Shown here: positions 6,520 through 15,588 of the stretch, one piece after another
Layout of the letters: the number at the start of each line of letters is the position of its first letter
How positions within the stretch are numbered: the first letter of the stretch is position 1
Assembly (NCBI GenBank): GCA_044371405.1
Contig: JBILTS010000001.1
Location: 1-48,952, forward strand
Reading direction: 5' to 3'
DNA from: RGEC01 sp044371405
GTDB lineage: Bacteria; Bacteroidota; Bacteroidia; NS11-12g; UBA955
Length of the DNA: 48,952 nucleotides
Notes under the pieces: generated by a model
Database searches by the model: none
Told to the model about the DNA's origin: nothing
What the model saw: the letters and a program-made list of their open reading frames with translations, nothing else
Made by a program: the position numbers and the translations under genes

Positions 6520-8530
6520 ATTCGGCTTGCAGGCTGGTTTTAACTTTAAGTTTGTAGGTATTGTAAATCTTTTGCTGGCTGCCATTGCCGGTTACACGGG
6601 CCTTGATAGCCACAGCATGGGCCTTGCGTAGGGCTTCTATCCGTTCTTTGGGAACAGTTGCCCGCAACACGGTTCTGGAAGCTGCAAGCGGCTCACCGCT
6701 GGCGGTGGTTTTGCCGGCCATCACCCTGCCGGGGGTCATACTCACGTCACCCAGTGCATTTCCGGATTGATCCAGCAGTATGAAGGCCATATCTACATCA
6801 AACGGATAATCATTTTCCACGTCAAAAATAACCGTAGCACTTTTCACTCGCTGCACCTGGGGAACACTGGCAGCTTCTATGCCCTGGGTATCACGCAGGT
6901 TCAGTCCGCCAATGGTGAAACTCACCGGGGCTTCCAACCTGAGATAGATATCCGCACTGGAATTGTCGAACACAAAGTCTTTCCAGTTGCTCATATTGCC
7001 ATTGGGATTGGTTTCTATATCAATGTCATAATTAATGAACTGAGGCAGATTTTCTACAAACGCCTTAATATTGGAATTACTTCCGTCCAACACCACCTGT
7101 TTATCGGTGGTTTGTCCGTACACAAAGGGTGCAGGCCCAATAAATATATCATTGTTTAGTGGTGTGGCATTTAATTTTAATTTATTTCCGCTAAAGATGT
7201 TTTCGCCTTCCAGTGATTTAACCTTCACCCTGCCTTCGGCACCTATGCTGTTTTTCACCAGCACAGAAGCTTTAAAATCTTTGAAAAGGATGTTACCATC
7301 GGCACCCTTAAACAACGTAAAAGGTGCCTTGCCCACCGAATTATTTAAGGTCTTACCCATATAGCCCGTGGCATACTCAGGCAGCAGATCGGTGAGGGCG
7401 TAATAAATGCGCAGACTGTCATTGAGTGTTACCTGTACCTTGCGGCCGCTGCTATCCAGCGATACCACCATAATCTGATGAAAGGTATTCACCGTATCTT
7501 TTACCGAAGGGTTTTTGCCGCGGTAGTCGAGCATATAACCACTCATATCCACGGTTTCTTCTTTCCGCTCTGTGGTGCCTGCCTTTGCACCGGGCATTTT
7601 TACAACACGCTCCAGCGGCACACCGTTCAGACTTGCCGAAGGAATTTTCAGCACCATGGTCATGTTTTCCTGAATGGTAGATTCCACTTTAAGCTTCAGC
7701 CACCCCTGTTTAACCTTAAAGAATTTCACCTGCGGGCCACCCATATCCAGCACCAGGGCTTCATCCTGCTCTATCACATTCTGGTTGGGGAACGCCGCAA
7801 TAGCATCCCTTGGCCGAAGATTGCGCACAGTAAGGGTTACTTCAACTCCCTTGGTAGCGTTGATCAACACCGGACCATTGCTGGCTTCGGTGATGAGGCG
7901 ACGAATGACGCCTTTCAGCCCCTTGTTTACGGTCTTGTTTCTCAAGCTGATGCTCTTTGTGGCACTGCTGCCCTGATCAATATTGAGGAACGAGTCCTTG
8001 GCCACAACGGATCCGTCTGATGCGTTTTGCAATTCAAATACCAGCAGGGTTACCTTCACAGGAAGCTCATTGTTGATGGAAATATCCAAAAAACCGGAAT
8101 CCAGCGTGGCGGTTTCAAAAAATGCCGAAGCATCAATATCCACAGGGCTCAAATCGGACTGGTTCTGTGCAGGAACGGCAATGGTTTGTCCGTCTAGCAG
8201 GCGAAAGGTGGGGTTAATCTGAGCGAGGGTAATGCGCTGCACAATGCTGCGGTCGCTGAGTTTGAGACGACGTAAGGTAAAGGCCGTATTCAAACTGGTA
8301 TCAGGGGCGGTAACTCGAAGACTGCGGGCATTGTAAACCAGATTGTCATACACCAGTGTGTACCCACTATCGGAAGGATTATTTACCAGAAATCGTTTAT
8401 CTACGTTATTCAGCGTCATTTCAGTGCTGAATAACGGAACGGCAACGTTATTGTCCCAGCTGGCGGCTTTGCGGCTGCAGGAAGTGATAACAAGGGCTGT
8501 GAGTCCTATTGTGAAAGCAAAATTTCGCAC
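6503..8530 (-). CDS. Large lipoprotein, unknown
   Basis: This 675-residue protein begins MRNFAFTIGLTALVITSC; the ITSC lipobox places a lipid-modified Cys at residue 18, followed by SRKAAS. The mature part appears almost entirely beta-stranded, with no catalytic motif I recognise; repeated beta-sandwich-like segments are plausible. It is the first gene of an overlapping pair with the barrel gene at 5254-6519. It probably sits on the inner or outer face of the outer membrane. Function unknown. Confidence 0.65.
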   Translation of the reverse strand: MRNFAFTIGLTALVITSCSRKAASWDNNVAVPLFSTEMTLNNVDKRFLVNNPSDSGYTLVYDNLVYNARSLRVTAPDTSLNTAFTLRRLKLSDRSIVQRITLAQINPTFRLLDGQTIAVPAQNQSDLSPVDIDASAFFETATLDSGFLDISINNELPVKVTLLVFELQNASDGSVVAKDSFLNIDQGSSATKSISLRNKTVNKGLKGVIRRLITEASNGPVLINATKGVEVTLTVRNLRPRDAIAAFPNQNVIEQDEALVLDMGGPQVKFFKVKQGWLKLKVESTIQENMTMVLKIPSASLNGVPLERVVKMPGAKAGTTERKEETVDMSGYMLDYRGKNPSVKDTVNTFHQIMVVSLDSSGRKVQVTLNDSLRIYYALTDLLPEYATGYMGKTLNNSVGKAPFTLFKGADGNILFKDFKASVLVKNSIGAEGRVKVKSLEGENIFSGNKLKLNATPLNNDIFIGPAPFVYGQTTDKQVVLDGSNSNIKAFVENLPQFINYDIDIETNPNGNMSNWKDFVFDNSSADIYLRLEAPVSFTIGGLNLRDTQGIEAASVPQVQRVKSATVIFDVENDYPFDVDMAFILLDQSGNALGDVSMTPGRVMAGKTTASGEPLAASRTVLRATVPKERIEALRKAHAVAIKARVTGNGSQQKIYNTYKLKVKTSLQAEYEAQF

Positions 8531-8569
8531 GATATTGCGAAGGTAGGGTTTTGCGATAAAATCCGAATA

Positions 8570-9019
8570 TTATCGCTTTAGGTATTGCACAATGTTGACA
8601 TCAAAAAGCATGAGTGTTCCAAATATCAGTGTTCCCCAAAAAGCGATGCTGATGCTTTGCCAAAAAACAATTTTATGTTTCTGGTGAATGAAGGTAGTGC
8701 AAAGGAGTGTACCAACCGGAATGCTAAGGATTAATGGCGTTAGCAATGCAATCAGGGGTAATCCACCATGCAGACGCAGCCACACCAATCGTCTTTTGGT
8801 TTTGCTGAATCGCTTTCCGGGCTTGATATACTTTTTCAGGTAACCCTCCAGCCAAAATTCGCTGTAGGTAAACAGCACCACCCCCACAAATGCCCCCGCT
8901 GAGGTAAATATCCATCCATAGAGGGGATCGTGAAAACCGGCCATGGCCACCCCAACCCCTATCAAATACTTCACGGTAGACCATAGAAAACTGAGCACAG
9001 CAGCGGTTCCAAACGACAT
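8570..9019 (-). CDS. Small polytopic membrane protein
   Basis: This 149-residue protein has four likely membrane segments (about residues 4-25, 32-56, 83-108 and 118-140), with a basic loop GKRFSKTKRR between the second and third. The ATG at 9019 is chosen because the longer open frame upstream runs antisense through the start of the porin gene and lacks membrane-protein character. It ends 39 bases before the lipoprotein gene start at 8530, so the two may be co-transcribed. No family recognised. Confidence 0.6.
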   Translation of the reverse strand: MSFGTAAVLSFLWSTVKYLIGVGVAMAGFHDPLYGWIFTSAGAFVGVVLFTYSEFWLEGYLKKYIKPGKRFSKTKRRLVWLRLHGGLPLIALLTPLILSIPVGTLLCTTFIHQKHKIVFWQSISIAFWGTLIFGTLMLFDVNIVQYLKR

Positions 9020-9122
9020 AATCGCAAATGTATGGCTAACCGCAGGGCTTTCTGCTGACCTTTTGGGGAATTCGTCGGGCAAAACCGCAATAAAGCCGAA
9101 AAAATCCTGCAATTTTGCATCT

Positions 9123-11057
9123 ATGTTGCGTTTGGCGGTTTTGTGCCTGCTGTTGCTGCCGGGTATGGTGCTCCGGGCACAGATTCTTGCCGGTATGGGC
9201 CGCATGAACCCGGAATCAAGGCCGGGCGGCACTGACACCATGCGCAAAATTTCGGGGGTACGCAGCGATCCCGGTTCCGCCCGCTTCACAGACCTCAGCG
9301 CAGGCCGCGATTCTTTCGCACGCTGGGACAGCACCCTGCCCATGACACAGCGCTACGATATCGCCCGTGCCACCGGTATGCCATTTGTGGACCTGGGGCA
9401 TTACGCCTCGCCTCAGAAAAACCTGCTGCTTGATCCCTTTGTGCAAACAGGTTTGCAATCGGGTTTCAATCCTTATGCATTTCAAAATGTAAACCCCGAA
9501 ACATTTACATTCTACAGGGCGAAAGTTCCCTTAACCCGCTTTAATTATCAGCAAGGCGGTAACGGCTTCATTGCCCTGCAGGCAATGCATACCCAAAATA
9601 TTCGTAAAAACTGGAACGTCACCGTGGATTACCGCAGTGTAAACAACAAGGAATATTACATCAACAGTAAACAGGATCATCTGCACAGGGGGACATCGCT
9701 GGGCAGCTATTACACCTCCAAAAACGGGAAATTAAAACAGTTTACCATCCTCGCCTGGAACAGGGCAAGACGGCTGGAAAATGGAGGTATGGAAAACGAT
9801 TCGCTGCTTTACTTTGATAATACCATTGATAAGCAGTCTCCCTTTAGCATCAATACCCGCGGGGTTTACAGGACAAGGCTCAGCGCCGCACAATCGGTAT
9901 ATGCAAACCGGCATCATCTGTCTGAAACACAGTACAGCATGGGCAAGGGCAAACCTTACCTCTTTCACCGTGCCGACTGGTCCCGGAGCAATTACCGCTA
10001 CCTCGATCCCCGCCGTGATACCGGTTTTTATGGTGCGCAATACTTCCGCAGCAAAGACAGTCTCAATGACAGCAGCGCATGGAACGGCCTGAGTAACCGG
10101 CTTGGGCTGGGTCATCAATTCAAAACGGATAAGATACAAATGGGATTGCGGGCCTGGTACAGTTATGAATGGATGAGCTATGGTGCAAAGTACTTTTTGT
10201 CGGGCAAAGACGAAAATGTATCGCAGGGACTGCATACCAATGCCTTTGGGCAAGGCAATGGCTGGTTGTGGCAGGCAGAAGCCAGCACATACATAAACGG
10301 CTATAACAAAGGCGATTACAACCTGATGGTAAACGGCCAATGGAATCCGCTGAAGAGATTCACCGTCTCCGGACGTTATCAGGCACAAAAGGCCACCCCG
10401 GGCTTGTTTCAGCAGCGATTTTTCAGCAATCAGTTTCGCATCAGTAACAACTGGCCGGCAGTGAAGAGCACCGCCGCCGAACTGGGCATTGCCTACCACG
10501 GAAAACGCACCCGCCTGGAGCTTGCATATATAACCGGCAAAACCGAAGGACTCATTTATAACAGTGGCGATGCGGTTTTCAGACGGGCATCTGAAATTAC
10601 CTATAGCCAGATACGCGGACACATCCACTTGCAGGCGGGCAAACTGCACACCGACCATATTTTCTACCTACAAAACATATCGGATAAATCGGTTTGGTCA
10701 GCGCCAGGGCTCAGCACCCTGAGCAGTCTGTATTTGCAAGGTTATATGTTCAAAAAAGCCCTGCATGCCCGTTTTGGGGTAGATGTGGCCTGGCAAACCG
10801 AATACACCGCCTGGGCATACAGACCTGATATGGCTACTTTCTACATAAGCAATACGGGCAGGCCCGGTGGCAACTATCCATTGGCAGACATATTCCTAAG
10901 CGGTGAAATAAAAACGGTAATCGTAACTTTCAAAATGGCGCACATCAACAATTACCTGGTGAATTACGGCGTTTCCAACGCGTTTATGTCAGCGCAGGGT
11001 TATGCAATAGAACCGCAGCGCTTTGTGCTGGGGCTGGTGTGGCGGTTTCATTATTAA
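9123..11057 (+). CDS. Putative porin, outer-membrane beta-barrel
   Basis: This 644-residue protein has signal peptide MLRLAVLCLLLLPGMVLRAQ. The body is a long series of barrel-like strands with many Tyr, Trp, Asn and Gly residues, ending FVLGLVWRFHY with the aromatic C-terminal residue used for barrel insertion. The overall pattern, including the FTDL segment near the start and the late NYLVNYGVSNAF segment, fits the Bacteroidota putative porin family (Porin_10). The ATG at 9123 is chosen over the upstream frame because it starts the signal peptide and follows an ATTTTGCAT promoter-like sequence. It would form a passive or selective pore; the substrate is unknown. Confidence 0.75.
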   Translation: MLRLAVLCLLLLPGMVLRAQILAGMGRMNPESRPGGTDTMRKISGVRSDPGSARFTDLSAGRDSFARWDSTLPMTQRYDIARATGMPFVDLGHYASPQKNLLLDPFVQTGLQSGFNPYAFQNVNPETFTFYRAKVPLTRFNYQQGGNGFIALQAMHTQNIRKNWNVTVDYRSVNNKEYYINSKQDHLHRGTSLGSYYTSKNGKLKQFTILAWNRARRLENGGMENDSLLYFDNTIDKQSPFSINTRGVYRTRLSAAQSVYANRHHLSETQYSMGKGKPYLFHRADWSRSNYRYLDPRRDTGFYGAQYFRSKDSLNDSSAWNGLSNRLGLGHQFKTDKIQMGLRAWYSYEWMSYGAKYFLSGKDENVSQGLHTNAFGQGNGWLWQAEASTYINGYNKGDYNLMVNGQWNPLKRFTVSGRYQAQKATPGLFQQRFFSNQFRISNNWPAVKSTAAELGIAYHGKRTRLELAYITGKTEGLIYNSGDAVFRRASEITYSQIRGHIHLQAGKLHTDHIFYLQNISDKSVWSAPGLSTLSSLYLQGYMFKKALHARFGVDVAWQTEYTAWAYRPDMATFYISNTGRPGGNYPLADIFLSGEIKTVIVTFKMAHINNYLVNYGVSNAFMSAQGYAIEPQRFVLGLVWRFHY

Positions 11058-11064
11058 CCACTGG

Positions 11065-11463
11065 TTATAACTGCTCACTAAAATCAGGGAATTCCCTTTT
11101 GGTATTGGATGAAACTTCATGCTCGCGGCCCTTATTATTTAGTTCTTTTAAGCTTAAAGCATCACCGCTGTGGGTGGTTTCCAACCATACAGAACCACTT
11201 TTGCGAAAAACCTGTACGTATAGATCTGCCTCTGTTTCAAACCATTTTTCCAGCTCTGCGGCGGTTAACGCTGCATCGATGAAAAAGGTGCATTGTTTAG
11301 CATGGCAGGAAGCATCTACGTCTTCTATCATTTCCGATTTGGCACTGCCCGCCCCAGTTTGATGGGGTTTTTCAAAAAATCGAAGCGTGAGATAAGGAAA
11401 TTGTTCGTGAAAAAATACATTGATTTCGCGGTAAGTCGTGTGTTTGTTGATTTGCAGTTTCAT
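11065..11463 (-). CDS. Conserved small cytoplasmic protein, unknown
   Basis: This 132-residue soluble protein starts MKLQINKHTTYREINVFFHE. It contains a mixed alpha/beta segment (FPYLTLRFFEKPHQ, then CTFFIDAALTAAELEKWF) and ends in a polar tail EFPDFSEQL. No signal peptide or membrane segment is present. It converges on the porin gene with 7 bases between the stops. I recognise no catalytic motif. Starting at 11463 removes three residues from the longest frame; either ATG is possible. Confidence 0.55.
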   Translation of the reverse strand: MKLQINKHTTYREINVFFHEQFPYLTLRFFEKPHQTGAGSAKSEMIEDVDASCHAKQCTFFIDAALTAAELEKWFETEADLYVQVFRKSGSVWLETTHSGDALSLKELNNKGREHEVSSNTKREFPDFSEQL

Positions 11464-11542
11464 AACAAACACGAATCTAGGAAGGCCTTGGCTTGTGCTT
11501 TATGACCGGCATCATGCAGCAGCCATGAAGATAGCAGGGCTA

Positions 11543-12556
11543 TCAATCCAGCGGCTGCTTTTTCAGCGCCAGAATACTGAAATCGGAGTTTTCCCTGCGG
11601 ATGGTGTTGTGCAGGGTTCCCAGCCCGTCAATATTCATTACCACTTCATCGCCGTCCTGCAGCCACTGCTCTTTGTAGTTGGCATCATTTAATTTTCCGG
11701 TTCCGTTCAGTTCCAGGAAGCATCCGGTTCCTACAGTGCCGCTGCCAATCACATCGCCGGGGTGGATATCCACGCCATAGGCGCAGCGCTCTATGATTTC
11801 GGCAAAGGTCCAGTCCATATCGCCCATGTTGCCTTCACTCACCTGAACCCCATTGACAGTGCAGGTCATGCGCAGGTTGTAGTTGGCGCCGGTATGTCCG
11901 GGTTTGGCCGGAATACGAAAGGGTTCCAACTCGTCGGGTGTCACCAGCCAAGGACCAATTACAGTGCTGAAATCCTTTCCCTTGGCAGGTCCCAGGTTGA
12001 GGAGCATTTCTTCCATTTGCAGGCGGCGTGCGCTCATGTCGTTCATAATCATGTAGCCGGCTATGTAATCGTCTGCATCGGCGGCTTTGATGTTGCGGCC
12101 TTTTTTGCCAATCACCACAGCAGCTTCCAGTTCAAAGTCCAGTTTTTCGAAATGATCGGGCATGCAGAAAATATCGCCGGGGCCCTGAATGGCCTGGTGG
12201 TTGGTGAAATAGAAAATCGGATACATGTCAAACTCCGGAATCATGGGCACCCCGCGGTTGCGGCGCGCTGCCGCCACGTGCTGACGAAATGCATATCCAT
12301 CTCTGCAGCTGCTGGGATTGGGAACGGGCGCCATTATAGCTGAAGGATTGTAGGCAACACCCACCGTTGCATGTTTGCCCTCGGCTATTTCCTGTTCAAT
12401 GCTGCGGGCTGCGGCACTATTGGTTTCCCAGTCTTTAAGGAATGATGCCATGTCTTTGGGCAATGCCTGATTGATAGCGTTCAGTGAATAGATGGAATTG
12501 GCTGTATAAATTCCTACGGATGTTTCGCCGTTCTGTGCAAAGGTTACCAGTTTCAT
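11543..12556 (-). CDS. Fumarylacetoacetate hydrolase (FAH) family protein
   Basis: This 337-residue protein belongs to the FAH superfamily, whose members hydrolyse or decarboxylate beta-diketo acids using a divalent metal. The metal-binding segment is visible as KLDFELEAAVVIGKKGR (the acidic residues are the likely ligands), followed by AGYMIMNDMSARR and, later, GDVIGSGTVGTGC. The product is likely cytoplasmic. The ATG at 12556 is preceded by a perfect TATTTTTG element only 4 bases away. It is divergent from the reductase gene at 12631. Whether it is a true fumarylacetoacetase or another enzyme of the superfamily cannot be decided, and no tyrosine-degradation genes are nearby. Confidence 0.85.
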   Translation of the reverse strand: MKLVTFAQNGETSVGIYTANSIYSLNAINQALPKDMASFLKDWETNSAAARSIEQEIAEGKHATVGVAYNPSAIMAPVPNPSSCRDGYAFRQHVAAARRNRGVPMIPEFDMYPIFYFTNHQAIQGPGDIFCMPDHFEKLDFELEAAVVIGKKGRNIKAADADDYIAGYMIMNDMSARRLQMEEMLLNLGPAKGKDFSTVIGPWLVTPDELEPFRIPAKPGHTGANYNLRMTCTVNGVQVSEGNMGDMDWTFAEIIERCAYGVDIHPGDVIGSGTVGTGCFLELNGTGKLNDANYKEQWLQDGDEVVMNIDGLGTLHNTIRRENSDFSILALKKQPLD

Positions 12557-12560
12557 GGTG

Positions 12561-12568
12561 CAAAAATA
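12561..12568 (-). promoter_or_regulatory. Putative -7 element of the FAH-family gene
   Basis: Minus-strand TATTTTTG matches TAnnTTTG and lies 4 bases before the ATG at 12556. A leaderless transcript is expected. Confidence 0.6.
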
Positions 12569-12630
12569 CGGAATGATTGAAGCATACTGCATGCTTAAAA
12601 AAAGCAAATCTCTTGTTACTTTGCAGTACA

Positions 12631-13536
12631 ATGGTCATCATCACCGGATCCAACGGCCTGCTGGGCCAAAAACTCACCGATTTATATCTGAAACACCCCG
12701 AAACGGCTTTTGTGGCAACGGGTAAAGGCCCCAACCGACACCCCGTAAAAAACGGCTATGTTTATGAGGAAGCCGATATCACCGACCATGCCGCCATGCG
12801 GGCATTGCTTGAAAAATACAAGCCCGCCGCTGTTATTAATACTGCCGCCATGACAAACGTAGATGCTTGTGAGTCAGACAAAACTGGCTGCAATGCCATG
12901 AACATCGATGCAGTGGAAAATCTGGCCCGTTTGTCTGCGGAACTGGGCTTTCGGCTCATCCACCTCAGCACCGATTTTATTTTTGACGGCACGCACCCCA
13001 TGTATACCGAAGAAGAAACACCCAACCCGCTCAGTTACTACGGCCGCAGCAAATGGGAAGGGGAAAAGAGGGTGATGCAGTATGCAAAAAACTGGTCCAT
13101 TTTGCGAACCGTACTGGTGTATGGTGTAGTACAGGACATGAGCCGCAGCAACATTGTTTTGTGGGCGTACAACACATTGAAAAACGGCACACCGGCCAAA
13201 GTGGTAAACGACCAATACCGAACACCCACGCTCGCAGAAGATTTGGCCATGGGATGCTTTCTGGCCGAACAAAAACAGGTACAGGGCATATATCATATCG
13301 CCGGTCCGGATTATTTCGGCATTCACGAGCTGATGGAGCGTGTGGCCCAATATTTCGGCTTTCAGCTGGATAATATTTCGCTAGTAAACAGTGAAACCCT
13401 GAACCAACCCGCCAAAAGACCACCTATTACAGGATTAGACATCAGTAAAGCACAAAAGGATCTGGGCTATGCCCCACGCAGCTTTAATGAAGGTTTATCT
13501 ATTGTGGCCAAACAAGCTGGCTGGGAAGCCTGCTGA
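12631..13536 (+). CDS. RmlD-like dTDP-4-dehydrorhamnose reductase (SDR)
   Basis: This 301-residue extended short-chain dehydrogenase has nucleotide-binding GSNGLLG at residues 6-12, STDFIF at about 113-118 and the catalytic YGRSK (Tyr137, Lys141). The sequence is closest to RmlD/RfbD, which makes dTDP-L-rhamnose with NAD(P)H, and rmlA lies 2 kb downstream, so a nucleotide-sugar role fits. rmlB and rmlC are absent here, so another SDR role remains possible. The ATG at 12631 lies 7 bases after a TTACTTTG sequence and starts the first Rossmann strand MVIITGS directly. It is divergent from the FAH gene, with only 74 bases between. Confidence 0.75.
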   Translation: MVIITGSNGLLGQKLTDLYLKHPETAFVATGKGPNRHPVKNGYVYEEADITDHAAMRALLEKYKPAAVINTAAMTNVDACESDKTGCNAMNIDAVENLARLSAELGFRLIHLSTDFIFDGTHPMYTEEETPNPLSYYGRSKWEGEKRVMQYAKNWSILRTVLVYGVVQDMSRSNIVLWAYNTLKNGTPAKVVNDQYRTPTLAEDLAMGCFLAEQKQVQGIYHIAGPDYFGIHELMERVAQYFGFQLDNISLVNSETLNQPAKRPPITGLDISKAQKDLGYAPRSFNEGLSIVAKQAGWEAC

Positions 13537-13604
13537 TCTTCGTCACAATAATTAAAACTTGTAATTTATCTTATTGAAGGGCAATTTGGGCGTACTTTGC
13601 ACCC

Positions 13605-14585
13605 ATGTCGACTTTGGATGTTCGAATGGAAGTGATGCAGTCTCTGGAAAAAGAGGTGGTCGGATATACAGAAAAATACCTGATCCCTGTTGAGCAAATA
13701 TGGCAACCTGCTGATTTTCTCCCCGATTCCCGAGAAGAGCATTTTATGGCCAAGGTAAAAGAATTAAAAGAGGCCGCCAAGGAGCTTGATTACGATTTCT
13801 GGATTGTGCTCATTGGCGATATGATTACCGAAGAAGCCCTGCCCACCTACGAAAGCTGGCTGATGAATGTTCAGGGGGTGGATCAGGAACACGGCAACGC
13901 ATGGAGTAACTGGGTGAGACAATGGAGTGCCGAAGAAAACCGCCACGGTGATTTATTAAACAAATATTTGTACTTGAGCGGACGGGTAAACATGCGGGAA
14001 GTGGAAATAAGTACGCAGTACCTGATTCTGGACGGTTTCGACCTTGGGCTTGACAGAGATCCCTACCGAAATTTTGTATACACAAGCTTTCAAGAGCTGG
14101 CCACGCACATTTCTCATAAAAGGGTGGGCGAACTGGCACGTGAAAAAGGCAATCACCATTTGGAGAAGCTATGCAGAACAATTGCCGGTGATGAAATGCG
14201 ACACCACCTGGCCTATCGTGAATTTGTCAAAAAAATTATGGAAGTGGATGCCTCAGAAGTCCTTACCGTATTTGGCGATATGATGAAAAGGAAGATAGCC
14301 ATGCCGGCCAACCTGCTCAGACAGTCGGGCCAGGCCGTAGGTGAATCATTTCAGGCATTTGCAGATGCTGCCCAACGACTTGGAGTTTACACAGCAGATG
14401 ATTATATACAAATATTGAAAACACTGCTTGCACACTGGCAAATTGAAACAATATGTGGCCTGAATGAAAACGCTGAAAAAGCACGCGATTACCTGATGGC
14501 ACTGCCGGCCAGACTGGAACGGTTGGCTGAAAGAATGAAAGTCCCCACAGAGCCGGTTCGTTTTAAATGGGTTGATCCATTGTGA
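13605..14585 (+). CDS. Acyl-ACP desaturase, ferritin-like di-iron enzyme
   Basis: This 326-residue soluble enzyme introduces a double bond into acyl-ACP using O2 and ferredoxin. All expected di-iron ligands are present: Glu77 (MITEEALPTYE), the EENRH motif with Glu111 and His114, Glu164 (FQELAT), and DEMRH with Glu197 and His200. Length and spacing match the plant and actinobacterial stearoyl-ACP desaturase family. It implies an aerobic lifestyle. The ATG at 13605 follows GTACTTTGC by a few bases. It lies between two nucleotide-sugar genes, but a functional link is not established. The ferredoxin at 4594 could be the electron donor; that is inference. Confidence 0.9.
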   Translation: MSTLDVRMEVMQSLEKEVVGYTEKYLIPVEQIWQPADFLPDSREEHFMAKVKELKEAAKELDYDFWIVLIGDMITEEALPTYESWLMNVQGVDQEHGNAWSNWVRQWSAEENRHGDLLNKYLYLSGRVNMREVEISTQYLILDGFDLGLDRDPYRNFVYTSFQELATHISHKRVGELAREKGNHHLEKLCRTIAGDEMRHHLAYREFVKKIMEVDASEVLTVFGDMMKRKIAMPANLLRQSGQAVGESFQAFADAAQRLGVYTADDYIQILKTLLAHWQIETICGLNENAEKARDYLMALPARLERLAERMKVPTEPVRFKWVDPL

Positions 14586-14709
14586 TTTAATCCGTTTATA
14601 AAGCCCTCCTCTGCCCGACCAACGTATCGAATGAGCGGATTAATGATTGCTCTGTCCAATAATTGTTACAGTTCATGGACAAAACCGATAGCAACCGCAA
14701 CAGCCACGG

Positions 14710-14717
14710 TATATTTG
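14710..14717 (+). promoter_or_regulatory. Putative -7 element of rmlA
   Basis: TATATTTG matches TAnnTTTG and lies 10 bases before the rmlA ATG at 14728. It would drive the rmlA-SLBB-Wzz unit. Confidence 0.6.
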
Positions 14718-14727
14718 CCATCGTTTC

Positions 14728-15588
14728 ATGAAAGGCATCATTCTGGCCGGAGGTTCCGGCACACGATTACACCCGCTTACTCTGGCAATGAGCAAACAGC
14801 TTATGCCGGTATACGACAAACCCATGGTGTACTACCCGCTTTCAACCCTTTTGATGGCCGGTATAAGAGAAGTGCTCATCATTTCTACCCCCCACGATTT
14901 ACCGCTGTTTGAAAAACTCCTCGGTGACGGATCACAGCTGGGCTGCAGATTTGAGTATTGTGTTCAGCCAAAACCGGAGGGCCTGGCACAGGCATTTATT
15001 TTGGGTGAAAAATTCATTGGCAATGACAGTGTTTGCCTTATTCTGGGCGATAATATCTTTTTTGGCTCAGACTTAATGGAAACCCTGCAGCAATGCAGAA
15101 ATCCACAGGGGGGCATCGTGTTTGCCTACCACGTAAGCGACCCGGAAAGATACGGTGTGGTGGAATTCGACTCCCACATGAACGCGCTTTCCATTGAGGA
15201 AAAACCCACATCCCCCAAAAGCAATTTTGCCGTACCCGGACTTTATTTCTACGACAATGAAGTGGTGGAAATAAGTAAAAACCTAAAGCCATCACCCCGC
15301 GGAGAACTTGAAATTACCGATGTAAACAGAACATATCTTGCCAATGGCCGTCTTAAAGTACAAGTGCTCAGCCGCGGAACCGCATGGCTGGATACTGGCA
15401 CTTTTGCCTCGCTGATGCAGGCAGGCCAGTTCGTGCAGGTTATTGAGGAACGGCAAGGACTAAAAATAGGATGTATTGAAGAACTCGCATGGCGAAATGG
15501 CTTTATCGACAATCATCAGTTGGAAAAAATCGCAACTCCTCTGCAGAAAAGCGGTTATGGCAATTACTTAATCAATTTATTAAAGTGA
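14728..15588 (+). CDS. rmlA: Glucose-1-phosphate thymidylyltransferase
   Basis: This 286-residue nucleotidyltransferase makes dTDP-glucose from dTTP and glucose 1-phosphate, the first step to dTDP-rhamnose and other dTDP-sugars. The signature GGSGTRLHPLT is at residues 8-18, with SKQLMPVYDKPMVYYPLS immediately after, and LGDNIFFG and SIEEKP further on. Length matches the family exactly. It is the first gene of a tightly coupled unit: its TGA overlaps the GTG start of the SLBB export gene (GTGA). This links precursor synthesis directly to polysaccharide export. Confidence 0.93.
   Translation: MKGIILAGGSGTRLHPLTLAMSKQLMPVYDKPMVYYPLSTLLMAGIREVLIISTPHDLPLFEKLLGDGSQLGCRFEYCVQPKPEGLAQAFILGEKFIGNDSVCLILGDNIFFGSDLMETLQQCRNPQGGIVFAYHVSDPERYGVVEFDSHMNALSIEEKPTSPKSNFAVPGLYFYDNEVVEISKNLKPSPRGELEITDVNRTYLANGRLKVQVLSRGTAWLDTGTFASLMQAGQFVQVIEERQGLKIGCIEELAWRNGFIDNHQLEKIATPLQKSGYGNYLINLLK

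Noticed and set aside
9020..9343. N-terminal extension of the small membrane protein at 8570
   Set aside because: It would run through the porin promoter and start region and has no membrane-protein character.
9732..10658. Long minus-strand frame inside the porin gene
   Set aside because: It is antisense to a well-supported outer-membrane protein gene and has no protein-like start or motif.
15489..15584. Upstream ATG start for the SLBB gene
   Set aside because: It lies inside rmlA and would bury the signal peptide; GTG 15585 is better.
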